Of a stretch of 64,000 nt of DNA, positions 47,661 through 59,400 are shown one piece after another. Source of the DNA: Ustulina deusta (taxonomy: Eukaryota > Ascomycota > Sordariomycetes > Xylariales > Xylariaceae); assembly GCA_023159155.1 (NCBI GenBank), contig JAJNNX010000005.1:806001-870000 (forward strand), given 5' to 3'. The notes below the pieces were generated by a model. That model saw only the letters and a list, made by a program, of their open reading frames with translations, had not been told where the DNA came from and searched no databases. Each line of letters begins with the position of its first letter. Within the stretch, counting starts at the first letter, position 1. The translations under genes were made by a program, and so were the position numbers.

Positions 47661-49347
47661 TCAACCCAGTAGAAATCCTCGCTGGGCATTGCGGGACTGT
47701 TCTACGCTATAGGCGTCAAGTTTGACTGCGACAAGCACGCATTCAACGAGACTCTTCCCATTCCTTGAGCTTTGTATGCGTAATCTCCATTGTCCAGTTC
47801 GAACAATCCACTCCTCGGTAATGTGACCTGATGTGTCCATCCGTCTTCTCTTTCGTGCTGGGCCAAGAGATGCGGCCACACTTGACCCCGGTGATTCCTG
47901 CCCCCCGCTCATGCCAACAGATGGGGAGGTGGACATTGCAATGGTCAGCTCATCGATATCAGACTCGTGTACGTAAGGTTTCCCGTCGAGCGTAATGTGT
48001 GCCTCGGGGTCGAGCGATATGCGAACTAGGTCTTCGCTCAGGGGAGTATTCCCTGGGGTTGGGGGTTGGCTATCGGCTCCTCCTGAAGCCATCAACAAAC
48101 CCAGAGGCTGGGTCGTAGGGAGGTTCAATTTTGTTGCGATCACCTCGAATAACCTTGCAATTCGAACTTTGATTTGGCCAAAGAATTCCGCGCGCATGAT
48201 GTTTAAATGCAATTTGGTGGCTTCCCCTCCGATTTCTAGTATAAGTTCCCGTTGCCTATCATCCTCATAGGGTCTCATGTAGTTGACCCACCCCGAAAAC
48301 GAACCTCCTACAGTGCTACCGAAATCTCCGGAGGAGTTATCAGTCGCTACTGATATACCCGACTTAAAAATGTCCTCGACTCTAATGAGAATCTCATGCT
48401 TCTTGCGTGTTTGATTGTAACTGATATGGTGAGGCAGCAGCTTCTGCTCAAGAGCCTTGAAATTGAAGTAACGGCAATCCTGAAGAAGTGAGGCTCGGTG
48501 CGCTTCGTCGCGGATATGTACGGGATAACCGCGTAAGATCTGCAGAAGTTCGGCAAAGGTATCGGCAGAACGGTTTGGAACAGATGGTGGCATAATAGAG
48601 GGTGGCCTAATCAAATCATTGCGATCTAGACCAGGATATAAGTCTTTTGGCGACGAGAAGAAAAGGCCGAAGCCTAGGGAGAAGAAATTAGGCGAGTTGC
48701 CAGGCCCGGTGAAGATATCGCGAGGAATCTGAAACTCCCGATGTCCTATGGAAATAAAAATCGACTCTTCGTAAAGCCGAGACATCAGCTTAGGTAAGGT
48801 GTAGAACTGTGCATCAGCGAATAAGCGCACGAAGTGTGTGCCATCGCGAGGGGTAACATGATATCCCTGGAGATGGAGAGCAATATCCCCAAAGGTTGCT
48901 GGATCTCGGTCGATATACAGTGTGCGCATAGCACTCGACAAATCTTCGCCGGACTCCTCAACTTTCTTTATCTGGCATAAGAAGTATTGCGAAAAATAGG
49001 ACGGCGCTAGCGATCAGATCAGCAGTGGACACCTAACATGAACATGGGTCCCAAGATAGAGTGCAAAAGGTCTCAGTGGCTCCTAGGTTGGTAGACATTC
49101 ACCGAGGACAGCGCACACAATTGGATTGGAACGGAATTGCTTCGCATGACGCACCATCTGATGAGAGAGAAGCTCCCGAGAGTTTGAACAGCTCAGACCC
49201 TATCTGGATGGGGAAAACACGCTCGTGAGGTAAGATGTTGGGGATCTTGGTTATAAGTTGCGGATTGGAGGGTGGCAGATGTAAGACGGTTCGACTCCCA
49301 TCGGGCTCACTCGAGGTTGACTTGCTCATTGTTGGTGAAGTCGTCAC
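47661..49347 (-). CDS. BTB/POZ (T1-like) domain protein
   Basis: Two exons join in frame: 49347-49155 and 49006-47661, giving 512 residues. The N-terminal half carries a potassium-channel-tetramerisation-type BTB fold: ERVFPIQIGSELFKLSGASLSSD|APSYFSQYFL and YIDRDPATFGDIALHLQGYHV, a pattern common in fungal KCTD-like proteins. A second BTB-like repeat may follow (IFISIGHREFQIPRDIF...NSPNFFSLGF). There is no channel segment. A basic patch GPARKRRRMD near residue 450 could be a nuclear localisation signal. BTB domains mediate protein-protein contacts and can recruit cullin 3; which applies here is unknown. The gap 49155-49006 splits the first BTB unit. Confidence 0.85.
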
Positions 49348-50525
49348 GGAAAAACGACATTATCGCTAATACCTACTATATAAGTTGGCGGCGTGAATCC
49401 TCGGGGGTGCCTTAATGCCGCGTGACTTGCATCAGACCTTGCGCTTTCATAAACACGGGTTCGAACCAAGACCATTCATTTATGGATGAGATAGACAGAG
49501 AGATAAGTAGATAGATTGGAATAAGAAACTGAGGGTTTTCAGCCGATTCTTGTTGCTGACGTTGTTAATATCACGTTCGCCTATACCCATACCTGTGAAC
49601 TTGAGCTGGCAGAAGATTGATTTCAATGGGGTGTGGAATCATCAGCATATGTACAAATTGCTCTGCCTGCACAACATTTCCGCGGACCCGCCACCTAATT
49701 GGACGTTTAGGCATTGAAGTCTTGGCAATACCACGCTGTAACTACAGCGGTATATACTACCACGGCGCTACCTACGTAAACTTATGTACAGTAGTACCTA
49801 TAATTATAGCGTATTTAGCCATTAAAACTGCTAAAAATTATAGTGCACCTAAGTTGTCTTGTTGACCCATGATCTGTCATTATTATCTCCTTAAGTAAGT
49901 AGATACCCAGAACATCAGTACCTACTTTTGGGAACGCTGCGCACAATGCCAAGAGGCCATTTATATCAAAGCTATAACATACTGTTGTTATTAATGGGAC
50001 AATAACGGCGTTGGGTTACTTCCGATATTGAGGCTACTTCGCACCAAGTGTCAGGTGCTTCTAAACTCGCCCCATACCTAAGTAAGTAGGTAGGCTCAAT
50101 GGCCGGCTGGCGGGTTGCGAAAAGCGCTAACCGCCGACCGTTGCAGCGAGCATTTCTAGTGGTTGGGATTGTGGCTGGTGACATGTCCATTTTATAAGCG
50201 CTGAATAATATCCTGGTGTAAACAGCGAGATGCCATCTACCCGCTTACACAACCGACCTCCTCTCCAACCTCGCCAGCGGCGCCGAGACTACAGTTGCCT
50301 ACATTGGAAGTTAACATCATGTATGTTTGCCATGCCGTGCCATGCAGACTCCCCCCTACACGGATCTTGCAAGTATCTACCACAGTGTACCGAGTAAATG
50401 GCTAACAAGTACTCGAGTTTGGCATGGTCAAGGCTCCCTATTCATTCATCGGCTCACATCATCGTGGCCGTGAGCAGTCTACTGAGACCTGTCCCCAGAG
50501 CTCCTTCCACATATGGCATCTCTTC
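49348..50525. other. Intergenic, no gene seen
   Basis: Open frames at 49617-49865 and 49972-50190 are short and lack domains. GGTA steps occur near 50090 (aagtaagtaggtaggc). Confidence 0.45.
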
Positions 50526-52645
50526 TCAGGCCAGCGTAATCTCTTTCCACGATACGCCCGGGTCTGGGGCCGATGCGAGGACATTCCGATGAATCTTTCC
50601 TATGCCCTTTCGTTCGGCCACGCTTTTCTCCCACTCGATCATCAATACCCAGAAGAAGCGCCCTCCCGTCTCGGTTGCTTGGTTAGCAGGACTCGAGCCA
50701 GCTGTGTTTTGTGACTTCTCTGCCGACAAGGAGAGCAGTATGAACTCCGCGCCTTTGCAGCCTTCGCTCGTAGATGTTGGGTCGTCCAGCGTGACAAAGC
50801 CGCAGTTCGCCCCATCCGTATCCAATAGTTCATAAGTGGTGGGCGTCCAGTAAAGCCCGTAGGACCACATCAGCTTTTCCCCCTCTTCTTGATCAACCTT
50901 GCGAAGTGCGAAGTTCACAGATATCGTCCAGAACTGCAGGACGGTGTACGGCTTATCAATTTGTTCCCTCACGAGTTCCTTCGAGGGTTCGGTTCGTGAC
51001 ACGTCGCACAACTGTCCGAAGAGCTCGCTCGCCCTTGAAGTGCGGCCCTCGGCCTTGTCCCACACCCTTGTTAACTCTCCAGAGGGTTCTCTTTTATACC
51101 AAATGATCCAAGTGCTGGCCGCCGTCCATTTCGTTACGTTACCGGATCCGTAGTTGTAGTAGACTTGGCCATACCACCCCGACCAAGCCCAACTGGGGAA
51201 GATATCCCGTCGCCTTAGGCCGGTCTTATTTGGATAGAACAGGAGAAACCAGTCAAGGGCCGGGGTAGGTATGCCGAAGAGGAGACTACATTGCGCGTAA
51301 TCTGCCAATCGCCGACAGATACCAGTCATAGCGAAGACATAGTCGGTCGGCATCTTTAGCTCACGCGTCGTGTATTTGTTTAACAGCTGCCCAAGAAGAT
51401 GGTATATATCGCCGCTCGGCCTATGCAGTGCTTGGCCTTGCTCCGTAGTTGGGTCTGGTCGGACAGGCAACCCGTCTTCCAACTCTTGCCAAGATTCTTC
51501 CTGACATTTGAAGTATATAGTGTCATCTATAAAAATGATCTTCCTCCTTGAGAGGTAATACTCTTGGAAACTATTTGAACGTTAGTCATATTTCTCCCCA
51601 ATAATGCACGTCGCGAGACTTACGTCCATCCTCGATGGTGGTATTCGGATTTGGCGACGATGTCTTCCATTGTATGACGAAGAAGGAGGCTGACACCCGG
51701 CAGAACCTCATTAGTGATCTGGTGCGAAGACGAACGGGTACCCTCCCTAACACCAGGCAATCCGGAATCGGCATCCGTACCACTTCCAGCTAGGATTGTG
51801 AAGTATGCTTGCTCATACACTAGGTCCATGGCATTGATACCCGTGCCTCTGTCATCATCATCGTCCTGTATTAAGCATAGCTGGTCGATCCAGACATATC
51901 GACAACCTACACTACGAACGAAGTCGATGGAGTCTCGAATGGTTTTAGGAATGGACGCCCAATTTCTTCTAAGACCCTCTTTTGCGAAGAGGTCATCTTT
52001 GTTGGGGTTTAAGAGGAGGAATGGCTGGCACTCACCCCATTTGTAACTGAGAGCGACATATTGAGAAGTAATGGGCACCGGCTTAATACACATATCTTCC
52101 ACATCGATACATCGGAAGAAGCTAAGATCCGTGGTAAACGGTCCTTCATTCGGTACGCATTTCTTATGCTCCCCTTCGCAAGTTTTAAGCCACCTTTTAA
52201 CCATCTCGAAGTCAATCTGACTAGAAGAGGCGACTCTCTCGAAGCCTTTCACTTCCGACTCGAAGAGAACCTTCGAAAACGAAGGCAAAGGTTGGATTGA
52301 AAATATTTTCGGACCCTGCCGAAACACGCGTACCTCGTGGGTATTGTAATGATCGATCGGCTGCATATGGATAATGCGCTCATCCCGCATCGAGTCTAGA
52401 ACAAGCTTGCAAAAGGGACATGAAGACCGCTGCTTAATGTCGCCCAGAAACCCGAGGCTAAAGACTGTTTTTCTATCGCTCCCATCCTCATCGAACCCGA
52501 TAGTACTGCAAACGTCGCAAAGTCCACTGCTAGCTTCGTCAACAGACTCATCATCGTGATGCTTCAAACCTCGATGAAGTAGTTTTGAGAATCGAGCCGA
52601 GAGACTTTTCCTGGCCGACATTTCGAGCTCCCCGTGTGAGACCAA
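50526..52645 (-). CDS. HET-domain (heterokaryon incompatibility-type) protein
   Basis: Two exons join in frame: 52645-51624 and 51570-50526, giving 688 residues. The HET core runs from about residue 196 to 345: YVALSYKWG, RYVWIDQLCLIQDDD, YFTILAGSGTDADSGLPG and RGWT|FQEYYLS across the exon junction. It is preceded by a C..C region (CDVCSTIG; CPFCKLVLDS) seen in many HET proteins. HET domains trigger cell death during non-self recognition when activated by a partner; many have no assigned recognition partner. The C-terminal 340 residues have no recognised repeat (no WD40, ankyrin or TPR). The start could also be ATG at 52621. It is divergent from the KNH-like gene. Confidence 0.93.
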
Positions 52646-53492
52646 CCTATGAACGCGGTGCCTACAATAGAAGGAATTGTGTTGTTTGGTAGCATTCTAT
52701 CGAGGGTATGTTCTTACTTGAAGTCCCAGAGGGCTGTTCTAGGGTTCGCCATGTAAGGATCCGGACCTGCAACATTTGAGGGGGAGGCGCTGTATCTCGA
52801 TTCCCAGCAGTACCCCGGCCTGTCGTTTGAGTCCATTCATGCAAATCTCCACCCTCCACTGGAAACCAAGACTAGGGACAGATGTGACCCAGAGCAGATA
52901 GATCCCTATTATATCTTCTAGACGAATCCGTCGCCACGTTATTGCCACTTTGAATGACGAATTACAGTAGAAACGAGGCGGAGACACCCTAAGCCCGAGC
53001 GTCTTGTGCGTCAAAAAGACCCTAAGAAGGCTATTCATAGCCCACCTCCTACATTGGCCACGTCTAGATATGGTTTCAGCCTAATTTGGTATAGTTGAAT
53101 GTCCAGAAGTGTATGTGAAGACATGGAATATGTAGGCCAGCTGGAAACCCCGTCGCCTCTGGATTAAGCCGAATTGGGCGGGGGGTTAACAAATGACCTG
53201 ATAAACCACCAATTACCTCGTAAGGAAAGCGCCAAGAATTTAGGTTGTGAATAGTAAACATTTTCCCCTTCAGCCCATTCACTAAACATCATAGTCTATC
53301 GATCAGCTGCTGATCGGCGTTGATCTAGTTCAAGTGGTAAGAGTGAGAAGGATGGCATTTGAGGGGGAGTACATAGCTTCGAGTTAGACACCTGGGCACG
53401 AAGTAGATGAAATGAAAATGCTACCTACATTTTCCCGTTGTAATTGTCAGTGGTTGTTTTCATCTTCAACACCCCGTAGCTACAGTTTAGAA
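52646..53492. promoter_or_regulatory. Divergent intergenic region, HET gene / KNH-like gene
   Basis: These 847 bases separate two divergent genes and presumably contain both promoters. Short minus-strand frames (52662-53282) have no domain and are not called. Confidence 0.45.
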
Positions 53493-54588
53493 ATGGGAGT
53501 TTCTGTGGTTAAAAGGGCGTTTGTTCTCGCTTTCGCCTTTTTCACAGGTCTGTGTTGGGCAGTTGAGTTCACCACGACCGAAATCAACATATCGCCTGGC
53601 CGGCCCTTCACACTGACATGGGAGGATGCGAATGGCTCCGTCAAGATCTCGCTGCTCACCGGGACATCCAGCAATCTCGAGACAGTTGAGGTGATATACT
53701 GTAAGTATGACATACTGAGGGCCATACTACTTGGGTGTTGACCTGGCTTCGTAGCTGGAGATACGGGGAACTCGTATACATGGACACCGCCGGACGATCT
53801 TCCATCAGGCATTTATGTGTTCTCCATTTCAGACAGCGATGATATAAACTACTCGACGCAATGGAGTTACGAGGCAAGCGACAATGTGAGAATGCGCCCA
53901 ATCAGACTTCGTGAGCTAAAGGTGAACTGACAGAGAGCAGGCACCTACAAGCTCGCCTTCGTCCACATCCACTCCCACGCCCACGCCCACGCCTACGTCT
54001 ATATCGACGCCAACTACTACGAAGCTGCCGCTTACGACTATGATTACGACTACGACTGTGCCAGCCACTTCCACTACGGACGTAACTTCATCAACGAGTG
54101 CGCTAACGACGAAGTCATCGACATTGCCAGAACCTACTCCCACGACTGGAAGTTCATCAGCGGACGACTCAGAACACACTTCTTTAAGCAGTATACCGAC
54201 AAGTTCAACGACTGTCCCATCGACCTCATCGGAGTCCCCGACTGGCCGGCCCGCCGATTCAAGTACTGAAACCCCAAAGCCAATGGCTAATGGGCTCAGC
54301 ACGGGTGCAAAAGCGGGCATCGGCGTCGGGGCCGGCGTGGGTGGCCTCGGCTTATTGGGTCTGGCCGGGTTCCTCCTCTACCGTGGCGGCGATACCGTCA
54401 ACCGGGAGTCAAAGACCGAGTTGGGCGGTGATCCCGTGCTCCGTTCCGAGCTGGGAGGCCAAGGCCTCGCCGAGATGCACTCTGATCAAGTAATCCCGGA
54501 ATTGTGGCAAGGCCACCACCACCACGACGAATGGCGGAGGCAGCCGACCGAGTTGGACGCCTCGGATACAGGGAGAATGCGAACATAG
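53493..54588 (+). CDS. KNH/Kre9-like domain, Ser/Thr-rich single-pass membrane protein
   Basis: Three exons join in frame: 53493-53700, 53755-53885 and 53941-54588, giving 328 residues. MGVSVVKRAFVLAFAFFTGL with CWA is a signal peptide; the upstream ATG at 53412 would spoil it. Residues 25-113 look like the Kre9/KNH module (INISPGRPFTLTWED, YTWTPPDDLPSGIYVFSISD) found in wall and matrix proteins. A threonine/serine/proline stalk (residues 114-234, with TPTPTPTPT runs) is probably O-mannosylated. A glycine-rich transmembrane segment (235-262, GAKAGIGVGAGVGGLGLLGL) and a short cytoplasmic tail with HHHHD follow. This is the architecture of wall-stress-sensor-like proteins rather than GPI-anchored ones. 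The precise function is unknown. Confidence 0.85.
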
Positions 54589-54854
54589 TGACAGTCTACC
54601 TACCACACTACCGATTACCAATCCATAACGTGCATTTCCTTAGCCGATCTATCAGTGTTTGGTCTCTCATCTACAACTCGGGACTTGAGACAAGACTTAA
54701 TTCGGAATACCATACCTACTTCTAGAGCGGCCATTTGCCCTTTCCCTGCATGTCATCCCTGATAACCTGCCGATTCGCTGCATCGAAGTGCTCGGCATGG
54801 CCCATTCACTTCTCGCTAAAGGTAACTAGCTGTCTGCTGGTTCTCGAACTGGGC

Positions 54855-55290
54855 GAGTTCCTACGGCGTGCATCAGATGTCGCCACGGTTCATTGGCGAG
54901 GTCAGTCTCGATTCTCGCCCGCGCTATGCCAAGCTCCGCGAAGGCGTATTCGGTAAGGGCGCAAAGCGCCTCCGGTCCGTAGCCCTTTCGCCACGCCAAC
55001 GCGACTTGGCTATCGTGACGCCGATGTCGGTCAGGTCACGAGGGGGCATGTTTTCAGCAAGTTCTTCATTCAAATCGAAGGAATTGAAACCGCCGTAACC
55101 GATGAGCTCGCCGGTTAGCCGTAGAGCGATGAACTAGAAGCCCTTAGTGCCCTCGATCGTCAGCTCCTGCCGATTCCCGACACGGGCTCGGATGGGCTCA
55201 ATCGTGGCATCAGATTCGGTCGGCGTATGCGGGTTGTTGTCGGGCTTGGTGATGAACTCGCACACGCCTTCGGATGATCAGGCGAGGTGA
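54855..55290 (-). pseudogene. Decayed GNAT-family acetyltransferase
   Basis: Two reading frames together carry the pattern of a GNAT N-acetyltransferase. The first has the strand LTGELIGYGGFNSF and then DLTDIGVTI. The second, after a frameshift near 54985, has KGYGPEALCALTEYAFAEL followed by ARIETDLANEPWRHLM, the acetyl-CoA-binding and substrate-side pattern of RimJ/RimL-like enzymes. The first frame has an in-frame TAG at 55136-55134 (GF*FIA). No intact start is visible. A sequencing error could explain one break but not both. It is called a pseudogene on this basis. Confidence 0.7.
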
Positions 55291-56187
55291 ATGGTGACGA
55301 GGCAGCCATTGCCTTGGTGAATTGTAATCAACCTCCATCTGTCACCATGTCCGCTGTCCTCCTACCAAGCGTCGCCAGGAAATCGAGTGGTATAGTCAAT
55401 ACAGGTAGTCACTGTACCTCGTTGGTTTGGTCCACCCCCTACCCTCCACGTGTAGACACGCAAGGATGTATGGAGGCGTATGGCGTCAGTGAGACTCAAC
55501 ATATAGTCCCGCTTAACGCCAGATTAGTAGTTGGGGTAAAAAAGAAGCGAGCGCCTATATAACTACCTAGGTAACCAACAAGTACTTTAACCGAAATTAA
55601 GTAGAAATAGGAGTACTAATAAGATAATCTGCTTTAATTGGCTGAATCATCTTATGTTTCCTATAGAAATTTGCCATGGAGCGAGCGCAATTGGTGCGGC
55701 TATAGCTAGTCTCACGTTGGTAGCAGTCCATAATAAAAGTACTCGAGAAATTTGCCATGGAGTTAAAATGGCACTCAAAATAATAATGAAATACCTAAGT
55801 AGGGGCTGTAAAACCCACACTCCCACGCAACCATCAAACAACAAAGACCACCACGCCCAATGTCTCCCAATCTCCGTCGACCGAAGGATAGGATGCACGG
55901 TGGCTCGCTTGATATGCTGGTGCGTGGTGGTTTGCTGTAGCATGGTGCTAAAGAGGGCGCGCAGGGGTATGGTGTTGGTTGCATGGTGGGGTAGGTACCG
56001 AGGTGATTAGGGTCGAAAATTCGATGTATGCAGACGAACCGCAAAAATAGAGTTTCGAAAATTCGTAAAAAAAAAAGATAAAAAAAAGAAATAAGGTGTT
56101 TCGCAATATGTATGGACATCCGGCAGCGATAGGTACGTAGGTACTTACCTACGTAGGTTGGTTGAGCGAGTGGGGCAGCATTTCTTA
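55291..56187. other. Intergenic, part of long gene-poor region
   Basis: This starts the 6.4 kb stretch behind the GNAT relic. It contains a 17-bp direct repeat (see its entry) and a GGTA palindrome near 56131-56158. An open frame at 55654-56010 contains both copies of the direct repeat in phase but has no recognised domain. Confidence 0.4.
55665..55762. repeat. 17-bp direct repeat, 81 bases apart
   Basis: agaaatttgccatggag occurs at 55665-55681 and at 55746-55762. The spacing of 81 bases keeps both copies in the same reading frame. Confidence 0.6.
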
Positions 56188-56460
56188 TAAAGGCTTTAGG
56201 AGGTCAGCCAAAAGGCTGCCTCCAAGGTAAAGCTCAGTGATAACTGGCTTGTCTGGGTGTCATCACTGTACTAAGAATACTCAGAAGTTTGACACTCGTC
56301 GTCGCCACCTACCTTCAATAGGCGTTGTTGGGTGATTCCATCACCCATTAGCCTTGCTAATGGGGCCGAGGCGAAGGTTAGGCGAAGGCTGCCTCAGAGG
56401 ATGATATGATGACTAATTGGGAATTTCTCATGCCTGATGCCGCACTAGGCGTCATGCCGG
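56188..56460. other. Cluster of stem-loops (structured non-coding region)
   Basis: Four consecutive inverted repeats are seen. The first (about 56192-56233) is a compound stem: GCTTTA, GGAGG and CAGCC pair in order with GGCTG, CCTCC and TAAAGC around an AAAA loop. The second is CAGTGAT (56235) with ATCACTG (56262). The third (56330-56364) has two overlapping stems, GGGTGAT/ATCACCC and CCCATTAGC/GCTAATGGG. The fourth is TGATGCC/GGCGTCA with one wobble (about 56434-56453). No coding frame explains it. It could be a MITE-like relic or a structured RNA. Confidence 0.5.
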
Positions 56461-59400
56461 TCGGATGTGGCTATCTCAGTCTGATCTTGAATAGAAGATG
56501 GGAAGATGGGAAGATGGCTATAGTGGGATGAGGTAAGGGCCATCTCAAGCCAGAAGGCATCAAGCATTATATTTCCATCTTATGCAGGCTCACTTATGAT
56601 CCAGCATAGTAAAGGGAACCGATGAAGTAAGTCGAACTTTGGTTGGGAAGTCGTGTTAAGTTGAGGGGGAATAGCCCGATAGTCACCTAACGTTTGGCAA
56701 GAAGGCAGGCTGTGAGTTGTTTCCTTCTAGGACGTATTGACTTCAATAGAGACGGAAGGTGAAGTAAGCAATACGAAATACCGAGGGAACAACATTCGTT
56801 ATCCCGAGTTCGCAAAGTAAGGCAGGTAAGTATGAGGCAGACATCTCGCCAGCTTTTGGTCTCTAGCTCAATAGGTAGGTAGGCGCTCGCATGTTGCGTT
56901 ACGGCACTAACGTCACTTTCCCTGGTTCTTAGATTTCCCGAATGTCGGCAATGAGAGAGAGGGTGCCCCAAGGGGAATCTGGGTACCTTTTTAGGCAAAG
57001 CAGGGCGTTGGGGGAGCGTGGTTCGTCTCTAAATATTATCTACCTCTTGGTATCACAGGACTTTACTGTTAACAGCTTTCGGCTCGGAAAGCTTCTGGCA
57101 AACAGCTCTAGTTCACCGGTTTTCACTCAATCGTTTAATAGACGATAGAAGCTGTAGTTTCTGAGCAAACCAAGCTCAGATGTTAAGTGACTATTGAGTG
57201 ACCAAACTTCGAAGGCTTTTTCTATAGCTATACGTTGGTTGGATTTTCTTCCGCCTCCTTCTCAACGAGCAATCTGTCATTAAAGGTGCCTTCCTCTATA
57301 TGCTATCACCTGTTGTTCGAATGTCCGACTACTAACTCTCATCCCCCCTTTGTTCCTCTTCTCCCTTTCTCCCTTTTCTCCTTAGAACAGGAGTTTCCCG
57401 AGGCTGCGTGCCGCGGGCTAAAATTTTCTGACCTAGAATGTGTCTTCAGGTTCTCTTTATGCGTGTAGTAGTTCAACAGATAAAGGTTTCCCGATGCTGT
57501 CTATACTAGTAGTCGCGCTCCGCTGGTGCTTATTTTTAAAACCACCCGACTTATTGTCATACACACCTTTTTTTCATTAAGACCTTCGCTGTATGCAAAG
57601 ACCTGAAGAAGAAAATCTTATGTAGTTGTTATACATACCGAAACCTATTATGTATATACCCGAAGGGCAGGGCGCCGTGAGAGTCTACCTAGGTATACAA
57701 GGCTTCAGCTTTTAGCTCGCCTTATATTTACCTGATCTTCCATACTATGTAGGGGGGCATACGAGACCTAAAATGGGCAAAGGAAGAGAAGCTAGTCAGG
57801 CATATAGATCCGTAGATTTCATATTTGACTGAATAGAAGTCAAGTACTGCTTCAAGCTCGAGAAGATTATTGCAATCTAAAACTTTCCATGTGAGGTATC
57901 GTAATATCGTAAGACCAAGCCCTTGTTCAAGTAAATGCCCTTAAAATAGTTGCATTTTCTGTATTGAATAACGGTATGTAAGCAAGATAGCAAATTGTAG
58001 TAGATGGGATATATTCGTAATGTAGGCTGGGGTATAACGTCTGGTCGCAAAACGCACGCAGATGAATCTAGGACTGGGAGATTGTTGTCGGAGTCCTAGG
58101 CGACAGCTGATTTTCACGACGAGGTAGTATCTAGGCCGTTCAGTCCTCGGGTTAGTTGTCTGTTAGCTTAAAGACTACCTAGTTTATACGCGGTTGGCGG
58201 TCAGTAGCACCCAACCTTGTCAGGTATTCTTGGGCTCGTCAATGACCTACCACGCTGAAGGTATCTCGTCTCGTGGTACTCACGTACACCAAAATTCTAG
58301 TTCGTGCGCTACTTTACCCCGAACGCCTCAAGCCTCGCAGAGGGCTGCAGTACATAGCTAGGCCAGTCGCACAGGGGGATACCGCAGTGGTTGGGTTTCG
58401 GAATAGATGCTATACTGCGCTTCCCGTCCTGCTAATTGTCAGACTAAACCCCATGGATCATCATTAGTTGCAGGAAAAAAAAAAAGAAGCGCGCTGACTG
58501 CGGCGGTCAAGTCATAGGCGAAAGACTCTAAAAAAAACTTTGTGCAGATTTCTGATGTTATTGTCTGTTGCGCCACGAGACGCGAAAACCTAGGATGCCC
58601 GGAGGCATTCGTTGCGTAGGTTAAAGCTACTTGTAACCATTACAATTACCGCCTGCACAGGTAGGTTACATATAGCGTTATAATTTACCTAAGTATTCAT
58701 TACCAAGCCATCGTTTCGCCCTATCTTTTTCAAACGGTGAGGGAAACGTTAGGCCACAGTTATGGCTAGACGGTGTTTGCGTGACCAGGGCTACTGAACT
58801 CTACTTACAGATGGGTTCCGCCCTTATGTGTAGGAACGGCATTTAGTTCACCTACCATGCGCTTAGCGGACAGTATTTAGTCCATCCACAAACGGTATCT
58901 GGTTCACATTCGAATCGACATCTTGCTCTTACCTCTGTATAGCTTTCTATGAAGGTGGTGACTTTTAATGTAAAGACTGCATATAGAAGATAGTAGCATG
59001 ACTCTTGAATCTAAGTTCTTTGACCGCCAGATTAGTAGTTGGGTTGGTGACGACAGCGAATCCCTGGTGTTGATTTTTTTCTCTTTCAGGTTAATTTTTT
59101 TTAACTTTTATCTCTACATTTTTGCACTTTCTGCCCTTTCTGCCGAATAACAACCCACCTTTCTCCCCCAAACATAGTCCAACCACAGCATTCCCTACAT
59201 ACAGAGTATGTAGTACCTATATTAGAGAAGTGAGTGTGGCTTGTGAGGCTTCTAGTGGCTGGTTTCCTTATTGTAGATGCGGGGGTGTCCCTTGCGATAT
59301 TGACCCTGCCTCTCCACCAAATAACATGGGTAGCGTGTGTTTGCGAGTAACCTGGAAATGCCACATGTTAAGGCACAGCAAACACAGAGCTGTTACAAAT

